A stretch of 64,000 bases of DNA, from positions 2,170,001-2,234,000 of the forward strand of contig JAQJZZ010000005.1 of assembly GCA_030077755.1 (NCBI GenBank). Direction: 5' to 3'. The stretch's first letter is position 1; each line of letters starts with the position of its first letter. The notes under the pieces are model-generated. The model ran no database searches and was not told the origin of the DNA. It saw nothing but the letters and a program-made list of their open reading frames with translations. Both the position numbers and the translations under genes were made by a program. Of this stretch, positions 1-11,637 are shown piece by piece. This DNA is from Filosporella fistucella. Lineage: Eukaryota > Ascomycota > Leotiomycetes > Helotiales.

Positions 1-818
1 CTTCCAGCTTAAAATTCCTCACATTCCTTTGTTATGTTACACGGCCTCTGAGTTACTGTCAAGTCTATAATTTGCAATCATGCGTAACGGACGCTTTTTT
101 GACTGCGATACCCTCAGTTATGACGGGCTTTGTATTCATGATCGCCCTGAATTTCGTTATCGGACTGGCATTACCCCTCAATCAAATATGTTCCATTTGG
201 TGTTTTTAATCTCATCGTCATGTTGTCTACTACCTGTATTGCGCTAGCGACTAAGCCAATGTCTCAATCAAATAAGCACCTATATGTGCTATTCCAGTTC
301 CAACAAGTTCAGGCAAGTTATTGCCCCCGGGGAAAGTCCACCTGACTAACCCCAAAGGTCGATCGGTCTTCAATTCGTATTTCATACATACACACTCAAA
401 CTACTCTTCCAAGTAGTACCACTCCTATATTCGTATATAAATATAGGTTTAATATCACTGCTTCCAGTCATATACGAAGTCGAGATTGAGTGCATCTCAA
501 CTTTTGGGAGATTTTAGAGTGATGCTTCCTTTATAGCGCCTTTTCCTGAGCATCTATTGGGGTCATGGGTGGTTAAAAGATCGAATGGCACTTAAAACAT
601 AATACATAATGTATCCTAACTAAGCACCCAGGCATAAGAAGATAGACGTAAGTGCTAGTCATTCTCGAATTCTTATTCTCATATGCCTAGATATCATATG
701 TCAACTTTGAGCAATAACCCCATAGATTTCAACAGCCATGCCGTATTTAATACTCCTCCCACTACTATTCATTATTCATACAGACTCGAATGCCAATCCA
801 GCTTGATTGGACTCTGAA
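1..818. other. intergenic, no gene seen
   Basis: No reading frame here looks coding. The last ~100 bases are the likely promoter and 5' leader of the plus-strand gene starting at 819. Confidence 0.5.
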
Positions 819-1812
819 ATGTCGATTCGTCGTGCGTATCTCAGGACATCATAAGCTTTGTATACTAAAGAGCATAGTAAACAAACTTTGCTTCCCTTCT
901 CAAACCTGACCCATCATAAGACAGTAGGTGCTATCTACAGGGACGAGTAATATCGTCCGGAAGGGCACTCCTTCCGCAGAGAGCCCAATTGCAACACCTC
1001 CCGCAACGCCCATTAAACAAGAGAGAAAACGTCCCAAGTCGGAATACGATGCTGATCTAGATGTCTCGTTCAAAAATGTGGACGATCTTCTAATCCCAAA
1101 GAAGAAAGCTCGCAGGGACGAAACCCCAGAACTATATGAGATACCAGAAGCACCTCCGCGACCGGCAAGAGCTCTGACACCATCCCCACCATCTCCAGCA
1201 GCTTTACGTAGGGAAGAAGTGCGAAAGAAGAAACAATGGAGACAAGACTGGAATAATTGGGTAGACAGAAGTCAATGGGTTTATGATCCAGAGTATAAAC
1301 AGATAATCGGCGATCAAGAGGTCCACAAAACTGATGGTTCGTCTTAACTTTCTGATTTTACATTTCTATATGTACGAGCTAACATATTTCTAGCACAACG
1401 ATATTTTTGCATCACAGATCGCGAAATTAATTGTCTTCCTCACTGGGGATTTAAATACACATCACCTGGCATAGTTGGAGAGAAAGATGGCCGCTCCTAT
1501 CGCGAAGATAAGCTTAAAATTTTAGTATCGAGGAAGATGGCATATTTAGCAGGGGTGCACACGAAAGGAGTTTCAGCAGAGGAATGTTATAAACAAGGAT
1601 GGATATTGTTTCTCGAGGCGTAAGTGCCTGACTCTTTTGAAAGTTCCGCACTTTATCAATATATCCCAAGCCGATCGATCCACTAACAGCAAAATTACAG
1701 ACTTAGCCAAAGGAAAGCAAAGCTTGCTGCAAAGGATCCACCCCGCTACTTGGAGCTCGAGCGTGTCACGATTTTCGAAGGTATAGACGAGTGGTTGAGA
1801 AAAGAAGATTAA
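819..1812 (+). CDS. small basic protein with XPA-C-like tail
   Basis: Four exons join in phase: 819-831, 941-1336, 1394-1619 and 1701-1812, giving 248 aa. Donors are GTGCGT, GTTCGT and GTAAGT, and each acceptor ends in CAG or TAG. The ATG at 819 is chosen because the long second exon has no ATG of its own. The N-terminal ~130 residues are proline-, lysine- and arginine-rich with nuclear-localisation-like basic runs (KKKARR). The C-terminal half has a TDA start, then aromatic residues, ITDREINCLPHW and a basic segment. That layout recalls the C-terminal DNA-binding part of XPA/Rad14-type repair proteins (TDxxxxFxLTxxDLxxLP in fungal relatives). I infer a nuclear DNA-associated role. No zinc-finger module is visible, so it is not a complete XPA. 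The exon model is solid; the family assignment is weak. Confidence 0.72.
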
Positions 1813-2290
1813 AGATTGCCTCTCATACGATTGAGTTTTGCTTCACTACCGCCCTCTGATTACAGAAAAGCAAAATGTTTCTTAATTTCCTAGCAAACTT
1901 ATCTGTTTTAGGTAAAATCTGGTTGAGGATATTCTAGCACTCTAGCGGGAGAGTTTGGGTGAGAATTAGCGTGGAGTCTGGGTTTAAATTATGGGATTTG
2001 GAGTTAGGAGAATAGGAATGAAATGTTCTGTATGGCTGCATGAAATTATTTCAATAGGAGGATCGGTCGCGTGATGAAATTAGTCGTCCAACACAGACCG
2101 ATAAAAGGGGGAAATAAGAATTGAGAAGGGTATTCTTTTCCTAATGCTTCATGCCTTGGTGTTTACACATACATCTACCTCCCATCTCAGAATATGTACA
2201 ATTATATCATACACTCCACCCCTCTTCACTTCCCGCTGTCGTCAGCCCTAATTTCACAGGCACTTCCCTTCACAACCTGCCTCCACAATC
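1813..2290. other. intergenic between convergent genes
   Basis: The stretch separates two convergent stop codons and should hold their 3' UTRs and poly(A) signals. No coding frame or structured element is apparent. Confidence 0.5.
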
Positions 2291-4184
2291 TCATTTCTTC
2301 CAATCACCCACATGTCCAAGAATAACTCTCGTCGCCGCATCAGGACTGTGCTGCCTACCAATAGCCTCAACGAAATCCCCTTCGGGATCCATCAAGTAAA
2401 AGTAGATACTATGATCAACCAGATAATCTTGTCCCTTCTTTACTCCCTGCGGTGTACTGAAATACACTCTATATTTTTTACACACATCTTTGACTTGGTC
2501 CCATGTTCCAGTTAACCCAACCATAGCGGGATGAAATTCGTTTAGGTATTCTTTCAGAACGCCAGGGGTATCGCGAGCTGGATCACAGGTGATGAAGATT
2601 GGGAGGAGTCCTTCTGATATCTTGTTTGAAGAGGAGCCGAGGTTTTGGTCTTTGATACCTGCGTTGACGCCGTCGATTATTAAAGCCATTTTATCGAGTT
2701 CTTCGGGACAAATGTCGGGACAGTGACTGAACCCAAAGTAGACCAAGGAATATTTTCCTTTCATTTCTTCCTCTGTGAATTCCTTTCCATTTTGGTCGAG
2801 TAATGTGAATGGTCCTCCGACTTTGGGGCGGCCTACACCTTTTGCAGCGTTGGCCACTCGCAGACGTTCGATCCGATCTTTCTCATAGCGGAAATAGAAT
2901 ATTAGACCTGCACCGCAGGAGAGAAAGAGGAGACCGGCACGGTAGGAGAATGGCTATAGAGGGAAAAGTTAGCAGAGGCTTGCAGTCAATGCTGATAATG
3001 CAGAACTTAGGGAGTAAGGTAGTAGCGGAGAGAGATTGAGAAAAAAGAGAGGCCTTGAAAAATCGACTCGGAGAGGTAGGGTGGAATTGTGGAATTGTGC
3101 TAATGAAGGCTTGGGGTAGAACTGCTGTTTGAAGCAGGCTTCCAAGCAGATAAGGGGATCAGCTTCGAAATTAGCTCAGTGGACCTTGCCCAAAACTCCA
3201 GACTGACGCTAGTCTTGACGCAGATACATACTTTCACTTGAGATATATATGTCTGTGCTACAAAGGTTTGTTTGAGCGAGATGTCTGTGAGGCTGGGATC
3301 AAGCTGAAATCAGGCTTCCAGATTTTGCAGAATGAAGCGGTTCAAGAACTAGGCTGGGAAGTGGATTTCGTAGGCAGAGAGGGAACGAACTCCCCTACAC
3401 ATCTCACCGATTCCCTCTCTGGTCCCACCATAAGGCAAGCTAAATGTCAACATTGAAATAAAGGCTCACTTGAGCTTTGATACCATCTCTCAACGCGCAA
3501 CCCCAAGACCAAACCTGGTCTCATTATTGAGACCAACGCCCACTTAAGCATTGATTACAATCCTCGATTTTGAAACTTGATTCCAAACCCAACCTCGTCC
3601 CATGAAATCTTCCCCTCATCCTATCAAAAACACACCACTCGACCCCTCCAATGCTTTCTCGAAGACACTATCTCTCAATTATACTCTCTAGAGATCTGAC
3701 TAGCACTTGCCCAGAACCCAAAGGAGGTAGAATCTCAACGCAAAGCCAAATACCAGATATATGAAAACAATAGCGGACCCGGCCGTCCAAACACCAAACG
3801 GTGATTGAGGGCCTGAAATCATAAAAGCGAACACCATCAGGAGATAAAAAGAGAGCAACATACCCCAGACCGATATCTACTCTTCTGTTCCTCAACAGTC
3901 TTATATCCCCTCCTGCCGCTATTCGAGAACCCCCTCTTTCCTCCTGCCCCTAAGCTTTGTCTCGCCCCTAATCCCCGCATCCCCAATCCGCCGATTTTTC
4001 CCTCTGCTCCCATTCTAATAGTGCTTCCCAATTGTCGCAGGCATGATTGTTGTCTTGTCGTGGAAGTCGATTGTATAGAGGAGAAGAATCGTGTATTCGC
4101 AGACTTCAAGCTCAAGCATGTCGAAGTCCTAAGGGTTGTGCTGAGATCCGATAGGAGACGTGTAGAAAGCACCGATTTCGCCAT
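2291..4184 (-). CDS. SCO1: mitochondrial copper chaperone SCO1/SenC
   Basis: Two exons (4184-3864 and 2953-2291) join in phase 0 to give 327 aa. SCO1 proteins deliver copper to the CuA site of cytochrome c oxidase subunit 2 from the inner-membrane surface facing the intermembrane space. Visible support: a Ser/Arg/Leu-rich mitochondrial presequence; one transmembrane segment near residues 110-128 just after the splice junction; a thioredoxin-like domain with the copper-binding CPDIC pair (Cys185, Cys189) in FGFSHCPDICPEE; and the third ligand His288 in VDHSIYFYL. The start is the first ATG of the presequence. The odd feature is the 910-bp intron (2954-3863), ten times longer than others here. 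Donor GTATGT and acceptor CTATAG are clear, and the junction peptide RYRSG/PFSYRAG matches the family. Confidence 0.95.
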
Positions 4185-5813
4185 GTTATCTCTGTTATTC
4201 CTCTTGCTGTCCTGAAATCGCTCGATTATCCTTCTATCCGTCCTCTATTCTCACTGTTTCTCTTCTGTTTCCACTGCTTCCCTTCTTCACTATATCCACT
4301 CCCTTCTGTTCTCCTCTTGTGCGCGAAGAGCCGTATCGTGTAAAACTCAGTAATATGGGCGTCAAGTGTAGGAGTTGAGGCTGAGGTCGAATTGAGCTGC
4401 AGTTGATGTAGAGCTAAAACCGATGATGGTTCGATACATCTAGCATCCGATAATTTGAAGCTTCACAGCCGTCTGCATGCATGCATCGGATCGGGATTTT
4501 ATTTTTCCGTTGCATCCCACTCGGATCCACTCCGCCACACCTAAACTCATGTCTTCTTCCAGAATTTCGAACAGCCATAGGCGCAATTGTCGAGCATTAT
4601 GCTTATTTACCATCACATAGAATCAGTCGTCATATTATTCTCTTAGGCTGCAATCGTGCTCATTCAAGCTATTATTTCCCCATTCTATTCCGCCCCCCGA
4701 GTATAGAGCAAATCTCTACGCTGAACAATTTAACACCACCTATCTATATTTAATCATTTCAATTATCCCTCCGTCCTTCTCCCACCCAATATATAACTCA
4801 ACATTACTACCTGCACATTTTCTCTTTCTCTACACTATTCTCTCCCACTATCACCCTCTCCATATCGGCTGTTTTCCCACCCCGCTGTCATCCGCTCCAC
4901 CCAAGTCTAGAAAATGATGATCACATACATATTTTTCATCACAATACCTATAAACAAGTCTACATGAATCCCACATATATCAAAAAATTTCCTCATCTAT
5001 CAAACACTCGGTCCTTCCCCTTCCCTTTCTCAACTCGTCAACATACTCCCAAATCCCAACAGTATTACCTCATAAAGGGTATCCCACTTACTACGAAAAC
5101 GTCACATTCCACACAACATCACATACACATTCCATAACCCAACCACTTCGATAAACTCATTCATTACTCTATTAAGTACCCCAGCGCAATGTCTTCTGGA
5201 AGGTCCATAATGTTACAACAACTCTGACATAATACATATGTTTTGCCCTCACTATCCTCTCCTCACCATCTCTCATCCCCTCATTCTGCCTCTCACTCTC
5301 CCTTCAAACCATCCATGAAAGCCTCCGCCAAAAACCACGAATTCCACCCATTCCTAACCTACACCTCTCCTTTCCCCTCCCCGCTACTCAAACAACAAAC
5401 AAAACACCCTACGCCAAACAAATGCAATGCAAACCGCATGCACGCCACTGGCCCCAGATTTCAAACTCTCAGCCCGCTCGCTCGCTATCTAAATTCGATC
5501 GGTCGGTATGCTGCAACGCTGATTTTTCGGAAACACAAATGAATAATTTTATCAAACTTGTCCTGGTTGAAATGGAGGAAGAAAGAAGAGAAGAGATGCT
5601 TTTGGGGTAGCTAGCTGATAGAGCAAATGCATAGAATGCAGATGGCTTGGCTAGCGGTGCGTCGTACATGACAACAAGGTTGCCATTTGGTTAGGTGTGA
5701 GTGATGATGGTCGATGGAGACTCGAACAGTGGGTATGTTCCCAATGATATCATCAGGTAATAAAGATAGTTGGAAGATCGAGGTAGTAATCAGGGTATAA
5801 TCAAGGTAGCCCC
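4185..5813. other. 1.6-kb intergenic region, C/T-rich on plus strand
   Basis: This lies between the SCO1 start and the 3' end of the next minus-strand gene. It contains long pyrimidine-rich plus-strand runs (about 4240-4320, 4750-4870, 5000-5100, 5240-5400) and short ORFs of low-complexity composition that I do not regard as coding. The part beside 4185 is the SCO1 promoter; the part beside 5813 is probably the neighbour's 3' UTR. Confidence 0.5.
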
Positions 5814-8102
5814 TCAATTATTCCTGCTAACCTGACTAGCACTCGTCCTACTCCTCTCATCCTCTTCCAAAACATCGCTCAATCTCGTAGGATGATGATG
5901 TCTCGGTACAGCCGCCCACTCAGGCGCCGCAGCACCATATCCCTGACCCGAATAATCGACCGGCTCTCCGATCGTAGGGTTACTACTAGGGGCTGAGATA
6001 CCAGTGCGAGCAGGACCAGAAGTACCATACAATTCTAGGTTCGCAAGTTCTCGTTCCCGCTGCTCAGCAACATCGTACTCGTCTGTATCATCGTCAGAAA
6101 CGGGTGCTTGATAAGGGACTTTCTGGCCACGAGCATCAAGGATGAAGTGACCTTGAGAGTCAATTTCATATTCTTCTTCGCTGAAAGCCCCTTCTGAGGG
6201 AGCGGATTGACGGGATTGTGCTTGGGAACGATCAACAGGGTGGAGAGAAGTACCTTGTTGTTGTGCGTAGAAAGCTGGTGATGTTGCGGGTTGGACAGCT
6301 GGTGCTTGAGATGATTCATGAGATTTGGTGAAAGCTGGATGTTGGGCAAGAGCGGTTGGTGGGAAAGTTGGTGGTGTTGGTCTGCTTTGAGCTCGAGATG
6401 TGGAGTCAACGAATGGATCGGATGGCTCAGCTCGTTGGGAACGGGAGTATGCATCATAGGCGAGATCACCATCGACAGGACCCTCTGGAGCAGAAGTAGC
6501 ATATCCGTCCCGGGCGGATGGTTGCTCACGAGCACTACCATGTCGGCTTGGTACACCTTGCATCATGGGAACAACCTGAACACCACCAACAAGAGTAGGA
6601 TGGCCATCTCTCAATGAAGAAGTTCTCTCGCGTTCTTCTTGCTCTCGGCGGCCAAGCTCCTCCCAAGCACGACGAGCTTCCTCCTTGCTGATTTGCAATT
6701 CTCTCTTCATCTCGGATAACTGCTTCTCGAAAGCCGCCTTATTGACAGTTTCAGCCCGTTGAGTTTGAAGAGTTGCCAATTCAGCAACTGCATCTTCTCT
6801 AAGTTTGCGCTCTTGGTTAAAAGCTGTTTGAAGTTGTGCTTGAATTTCTTGGGCACGCTCTTGCTCGGCACGTGTCTCGAAGAACCATCTTTGGAACTTC
6901 CTTTCAGACGAAGCACGCAACCGTTGTAGTTCAACCACAGCATGGAAGAGATTAGCTCCAGCAGCTGACAGATCTGTAACTTGTCTAGCCAATTGCTGTG
7001 AGAGTGGATCACGATTGATCTCATTGCTATTCTCTTCAAGCCGGCGAATCCAGAATGAAGTTAGACCCTCCCAATGCGCAGAAAGAGTTTCCCATCTCTC
7101 AAAAGCATGAGGAAATGAGGATCTTTGCTGTGAGGTGGTTGGCTGTTGGGGTGCATTCGAAGGACCAGGTGTAGCAGTGGCAGTTTGTTCAGCCCGATGC
7201 CTAGCTGGCTCTTGTGCTGGTAGTCTTCCTTGCGATTGTGAAGGTCTCGGTCTACTCGTCGCCGCATCACCACCACCAACTGCTTGGCCACCTCTTCCTA
7301 CACCCTGTAGCTCAGGCTGTCCAGTTCCCCCAGACCTCCTCTCCGACCTTTGCGAATTATCACTAATTCTCTGTCCCGTCGTACCACCCGACGTCCTCGT
7401 CCTCTCCCTCTCTCTCTGTTCCGCCGCAACGCCAGCAGCAGCCGCTCGTCTCTCCGCACTTCTCCTCTTCTCTTCCTCCAGTAATCGAGCTTCCTCTTCT
7501 GCTCTCCTCCTCTCAAGCGCATCCCTATCTTCCTGTTCCTGCTTACGTCTAGCTTCCCTTGCTGCCCTCTCCCGCATAATATCCCTAGGTCCCTTTATAC
7601 TAGGCGACCCTGTATTTCCAGGTGGAGCTCTGCCATTCCCGCCGCGACCATTACCAGCAGAGGACGAGCCTCCACCGATGAGATCGGACATCGATGCGTT
7701 TTCCTCTATGAGATCAGGTGTGAAGGGGTTGGGATGACGAAGGGCTTCTTCTAAGGTGTAGAGGATAGCACTAGCAGTGTTCTTCGAAATTCGTAGTGCA
7801 CGATGAGGACGACGTTCTGCTTCAGGTGAAGAATGGTGTTGAGAGCTTGCTAATTGGGTAGAGGATTCGAATTCGTCGAGATCATGAGTCAATCGACTCT
7901 GTTGTCTCTCTGCGAAGCGGACTCGTGGAGGAGGTGAGATACCAGGTGAAGTAGCTTCTATGTGGGTTCGTCGAGGTCGTTGCTGCTGGCGCTGCGCAGG
8001 TGTTGGCGTATCTGGGTCGTTGACTTCGTAAGGGTCGTTAAGAAGAGGTGGAATTGAGGTCGTCAGCGCTGCTGCGGGGAGAGGTGATTTTGAGGTCGAC
8101 AA
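5814..8102 (-). CDS. disordered/coiled-coil fungal protein, start unresolved
   Basis: One open frame of 762 codons. It is not recognised as a named family. Codons 1-135 are proline/arginine-rich with PPPRVRFAE, which fits the RVxF docking motif for protein phosphatase 1. Codons 180-230 are a charged Arg/Glu/Ala helix, and codons ~340-500 are a likely coiled coil (repeated ELQRLRA-, AELATLQ- and KRELQ-type heptads). The rest is low-complexity Ser/Gln/Pro. The frame opens at a TTG after an in-frame TGA at 8114-8112. There is no ATG in the preceding ~350 bases on this strand, and the first in-frame ATG is codon 138 (7691). Either a distant 5' exon, a non-AUG start, or start at 7691 must apply. 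A scaffold or cytoskeletal role is only inference. Confidence 0.7.
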   Translation of the reverse strand: MSTSKSPLPAAALTTSIPPLLNDPYEVNDPDTPTPAQRQQQRPRRTHIEATSPGISPPPRVRFAERQQSRLTHDLDEFESSTQLASSQHHSSPEAERRPHRALRISKNTASAILYTLEEALRHPNPFTPDLIEENASMSDLIGGGSSSAGNGRGGNGRAPPGNTGSPSIKGPRDIMRERAAREARRKQEQEDRDALERRRAEEEARLLEEEKRRSAERRAAAAGVAAEQRERERTRTSGGTTGQRISDNSQRSERRSGGTGQPELQGVGRGGQAVGGGDAATSRPRPSQSQGRLPAQEPARHRAEQTATATPGPSNAPQQPTTSQQRSSFPHAFERWETLSAHWEGLTSFWIRRLEENSNEINRDPLSQQLARQVTDLSAAGANLFHAVVELQRLRASSERKFQRWFFETRAEQERAQEIQAQLQTAFNQERKLREDAVAELATLQTQRAETVNKAAFEKQLSEMKRELQISKEEARRAWEELGRREQEERERTSSLRDGHPTLVGGVQVVPMMQGVPSRHGSAREQPSARDGYATSAPEGPVDGDLAYDAYSRSQRAEPSDPFVDSTSRAQSRPTPPTFPPTALAQHPAFTKSHESSQAPAVQPATSPAFYAQQQGTSLHPVDRSQAQSRQSAPSEGAFSEEEYEIDSQGHFILDARGQKVPYQAPVSDDDTDEYDVAEQRERELANLELYGTSGPARTGISAPSSNPTIGEPVDYSGQGYGAAAPEWAAVPRHHHPTRLSDVLEEDERSRTSASQVSRNN

Positions 8103-8114
8103 GGTGAAGATTCA

Positions 8115-9514
8115 CCCACAAAGGGTGAGTGATTAGAGCTTGATTTCACCTATTCGGTGGTATGCGGTTGCCAGTATATACTGGCGATGGTGTTGTAAAT
8201 TCGAATCGATCAGGGATCGAGGAATGTGTATGATGAATTGTGGAGGCAGGAGTGAAGAAGTGTGTGTGAGAGCTGGAGAATGTGAGAGAAGAAGCTTGGG
8301 TTAGGATGTCTCTTGGAGTTGTTGAATATTCGGAGAGGTTGGGTAGCTGTGAAAACAAGTGGCGAGGCGAGGCGAGAACCTCGACTTGAACTTGGAACTT
8401 TGAACGCGCGCGAGAGAAGAAGGAAAGAAAAATTTAAATCAGCTTAAACCACCACCCAGTGTAACTTTTGATTTGTAGAGAAGAGAAACTCCAATGCGCC
8501 TCTGCAGTTCATGAAGGTGATTGTGCGCGTTTCGCTAGTCGGTATTGGAGTCGAAGTTGGCGTTTTTAAGGTCAAGTCCGAGTATCGTGAGCGCATCGAC
8601 TTCGACTCACAACACAGCCTTCCCTCCCACGTCGCGCATGCGATTGTCTGCTGTTACTCCCTCGAATTGATGATACTCTAGGAGAGGAAAGGACGAAGAA
8701 TATGATGACCGGTTTTGAGAGATCATGCTCGCATGTGTGCGCGTCAATTGGCAGTCGCTTTTCGATTGAGCGCAGACGTAAGCTCCAGCTTGGATTGCAA
8801 TCCGGCCTCAATTCAGGTACAATACAATGCGCGGTACGTGCTTCCTTGGTTTGGCCCACAAACTCAATTCAAGTCCAGAATCCTCCGGTATGCAATCTCA
8901 TACATCTCGTTTGTCGGCTTCTGTCATAAATAATCTCGCATCATAACCCTTAATCCGTTGGAGAAATACAAGAAATTGAAGTGAAAATCCGGAGGAAGCA
9001 GCAATGAGCGCAGGGTCGCAAAAAATGGGGAGGTTGGGTTTCTGGTTCTGGTCTCGGAGCGGGCCTTCACCCTTCACCCTTCACTAAGTGAGTGCTAGAG
9101 AAGGTAGGGTTAAGGGCTTAGTGCACCACAGAACAACGGCCACGATTGAGTTGCTTCTGTTGCCTCGCTTCCAGACCTGCGGGTGCATCAAAAGCGACAG
9201 GTGGCGCCGATGAGATATGCCTTTTACCATTTGCCGATGCAGAGGAAAGGAGTCCAAATACCCGCCTTCTGATATTCACTTAAAAACTCTATACTCAAAT
9301 GTCTCTCTACCTCGTATAATTCAACCTTCTTGCACACCGACAATTGAACATCACTTCTGTCAGTCAATACTTGGCTATAAGCCATGACATCGTCAGCTCC
9401 AAAGTGGGTCCGGGTCCGGATCACTCCCACGTCCCTTGCTCTCAAGCTTGGGAGCTTGGGCAGCCAGCACCAGCTTTCCGTCCCGTTTCTCAACGAGCCA
9501 ATGAGAAACCGGAG
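8115..9514. other. intergenic, 5' leader/promoter region
   Basis: The left part is the leader and promoter of the minus-strand gene ending at 5814. It includes GC-rich CGCGCGCG near 8405 and repeated CTCGCC units near 8365-8380 (minus sense). No convincing gene lies between 8400 and 9500. Confidence 0.4.
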
Positions 9515-9901
9515 ATGCCCAATACAAACAATAAGCTTTCTCGAGCAAAGGCTGAGACAATACGGGAGAGTGCATCAGGTGATTTACCAAACATCAATTG
9601 TACTCTGTACACCTTGAAAGAAGGACTGAAAGACCTCGAAAGCTGGTACAAGAGAAATTGGAGGATGAGGAAGGTGTTTGAAGAGGAGAGAATGCATAAT
9701 TTATGCAGGATGTCAGCGAAGAGAGCACGGGCTTCTCGTATGTTGAGAAAGATACAAGTACGTTTTGGGAAGTGAATGACACGATATATATGCTCTGTAC
9801 AACCCATAGGATTCAGGAAGCAACCCAGGAAAAAAGCCAGTACTTCCAATATGTCTTACTCCAATTCATCCACTTGGAAATGCCACTCATCCCTCCAATG
9901 A
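9515..9901 (+). CDS. small basic hypothetical protein (doubtful)
   Basis: Two exons, 9515-9737 and 9810-9901, join in phase (donor GTATGT, acceptor CCCATAG) to give 104 aa. The peptide is rich in Lys and Arg and has a helical segment around LKEGLKDLESWYKRNW. I recognise no family. The frame is open for another ~170 bases upstream without an ATG, so a further 5' exon is possible. It may equally be a non-coding locus with chance splice signals. Confidence 0.25.
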
Positions 9902-10739
9902 TCTTCTCATACAGCCACGGCTCACCGAACATGATTACAGCGATAATACTAGCCATTAGATATAGCTGACCTAGTCTGATTATCTGAAAGGCTCAACCTT
10001 GCCATCTTGCCCCCAATTTGGACAGGTCTGAAATCACTTGCTCATCGAGTCACGTGCGGATCCCATGCAAGTTGGAAAATATGCTGACTTTAAGAACAGC
10101 TGAGGTGATCTAGATACGTGTGGTCGAGAGTCAAGCAAGCTGAAACTGTCTTTTTTGCAACATTGAAATACATACTTGTGAATATGTTTTCACGGCAAGA
10201 AACATACGCGGCAGGAATTGGGTGATGGAAATACAAAACCCCAGGGACACAGGAGCTGAGTATGAAGATGAGAAAAGCGAACGGAAGATTCCTGATAAAT
10301 ATATACACAAGTATTAAACTCCACAAGGAATGGCTTTCTGACTTCACTTGATTCCCCGCTTTTTATCAATGCTCGATTGATACAGCCAAGCTACATTTGC
10401 TCCTCCTTAGCTCTGGCAGCTCATCAATGCCAAGCCTTCCAAACTCTTCCTCCAATACTATTCTATTCTCAAACATGTCTGATCTCATCATCTCTACAAT
10501 CACATGCTGTTCTGTTCTTCCCACCAAAACATCTGTTCCCATTCCCTCCAACCATCTCGCCTCCATCCCCCACTAATCAAAACTCTCCAGCCCCCACAAC
10601 GGCCAAACCCGGCAGAAAAAAACCTTCTACCCTCTCACCTCGCCTCGCCTCCAAACCCACAATTCCATAACCTAAAAAAGCCAACTCGCACACCAAAAAA
10701 AAAAAGAGCAAAAAAGAATGATCAAACAGGATTTTTAAT
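9902..10739. other. intergenic, no gene seen
   Basis: Only short low-complexity frames occur here. Its right end carries the A-rich plus-strand tracts that are T-runs for the minus-strand tRNA. Confidence 0.5.
10710..10715 (-). terminator. RNA polymerase III terminator of tRNA-Arg
   Basis: A run of six T on the minus strand, about 25 bases past the tRNA 3' end. A longer T-run follows at 10705-10694 as back-up. Confidence 0.6.
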
Positions 10740-10811
10740 TGAGCCGTACAGGGGTCGAACCTGTAATCTCTTGATTCGAAGTCAAGCGCCTTGCCATTGG
10801 GCCAACGGCCC
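10740..10811 (-). tRNA. tRNA-Arg (anticodon TCG)
   Basis: The minus strand folds as a 72-nt cloverleaf. The acceptor stem GGGCCGT pairs with ACGGCTC (one G-T), with discriminator base A. The anticodon arm is CTTGA, loop CTTCGAA, TCAAG, so the anticodon is TCG, decoding CGA. Internal promoters are visible: A box TGGCCCAATGG and B box GGTTCGACCCC. There is no intron. Confidence 0.95.
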
Positions 10812-11637
10812 CATGTTTGATGAAGAACGATGGCTTATCATAGACCTGATTTGAAAACGAGAATGGCATTGAGGAATTGAGGCTTTGGCTTGATGGTCGT
10901 GTGTGATTCGCCGTGAGGATATGCGACTGCGTAGTATTTGAACGAGGATTGAAGGGTTTGAAAGAACGTTCAGGAGTCTATTGATGGTATGTATGGCGAA
11001 GAGGTTGTTCCATTGTCGTGAGGGGAGGCATGCTGACAATGACAGATTTGGACGGCAGCAAATCGTGATTCTGCTGCAACTTTCTTTGCATCAGGTCAAA
11101 CGGCTCGAACGAGAAGTTACTCAAGTCTTCGGGATTATTGATCAAGAATCGATATCGCGATAACTGATACCTCTTCATAGATGAGATGCGCCAAGACTTT
11201 TTCGAATGGCCTTCAATCTCGTGATTCAGGGCTGCGATCTGAGAGAAGGACAACTTTTCTTCACAACATGAAGATGAAGATCGATCGCAGAGAAATTTGA
11301 TTGGCGATGAATAGCTGAGAGACTGTCGATGCGATCCTGTATTGATTATAATTCGCGCAGCACGACGATACTCGGTACCAAATTTGTCATTCGAAGGACG
11401 ATCGTGGAATACTCTTCATAAGGTCTGTGGGTCTGCTCTTCAATTTGAATCAAGTAAACGAGCTGATTGATACACAAGACAGATAATGAATCGGGCGATG
11501 AAATCAGACTGCGACTAATAGTACAAAACGTTCATAATCAACCGCAACGGCATTCGAGCTTCTGGTCAAACCGTATCACATTGTGTTTGGTCGCTTCAAA
11601 TCCAAAAGCAATTAAAGCAGATGTATCAATGATGGTT
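10812..11637. other. no clear gene upstream of tRNA
   Basis: Short frames on both strands but none with coding character. Unlike the stretch to the right, no internal duplication is evident. Confidence 0.4.

Noticed and set aside
3238..3456. 72-codon frame inside the SCO1 intron
   Set aside because: It is on the opposite strand, does not begin with ATG, and shows no domain; the SCO1 junction is well supported without it.
7135..7737. 200-codon plus-strand frame rich in Ala/Ser/Leu
   Set aside because: It is antisense to the 762-codon minus-strand gene and its composition simply mirrors that gene's Arg/Glu-rich helix.
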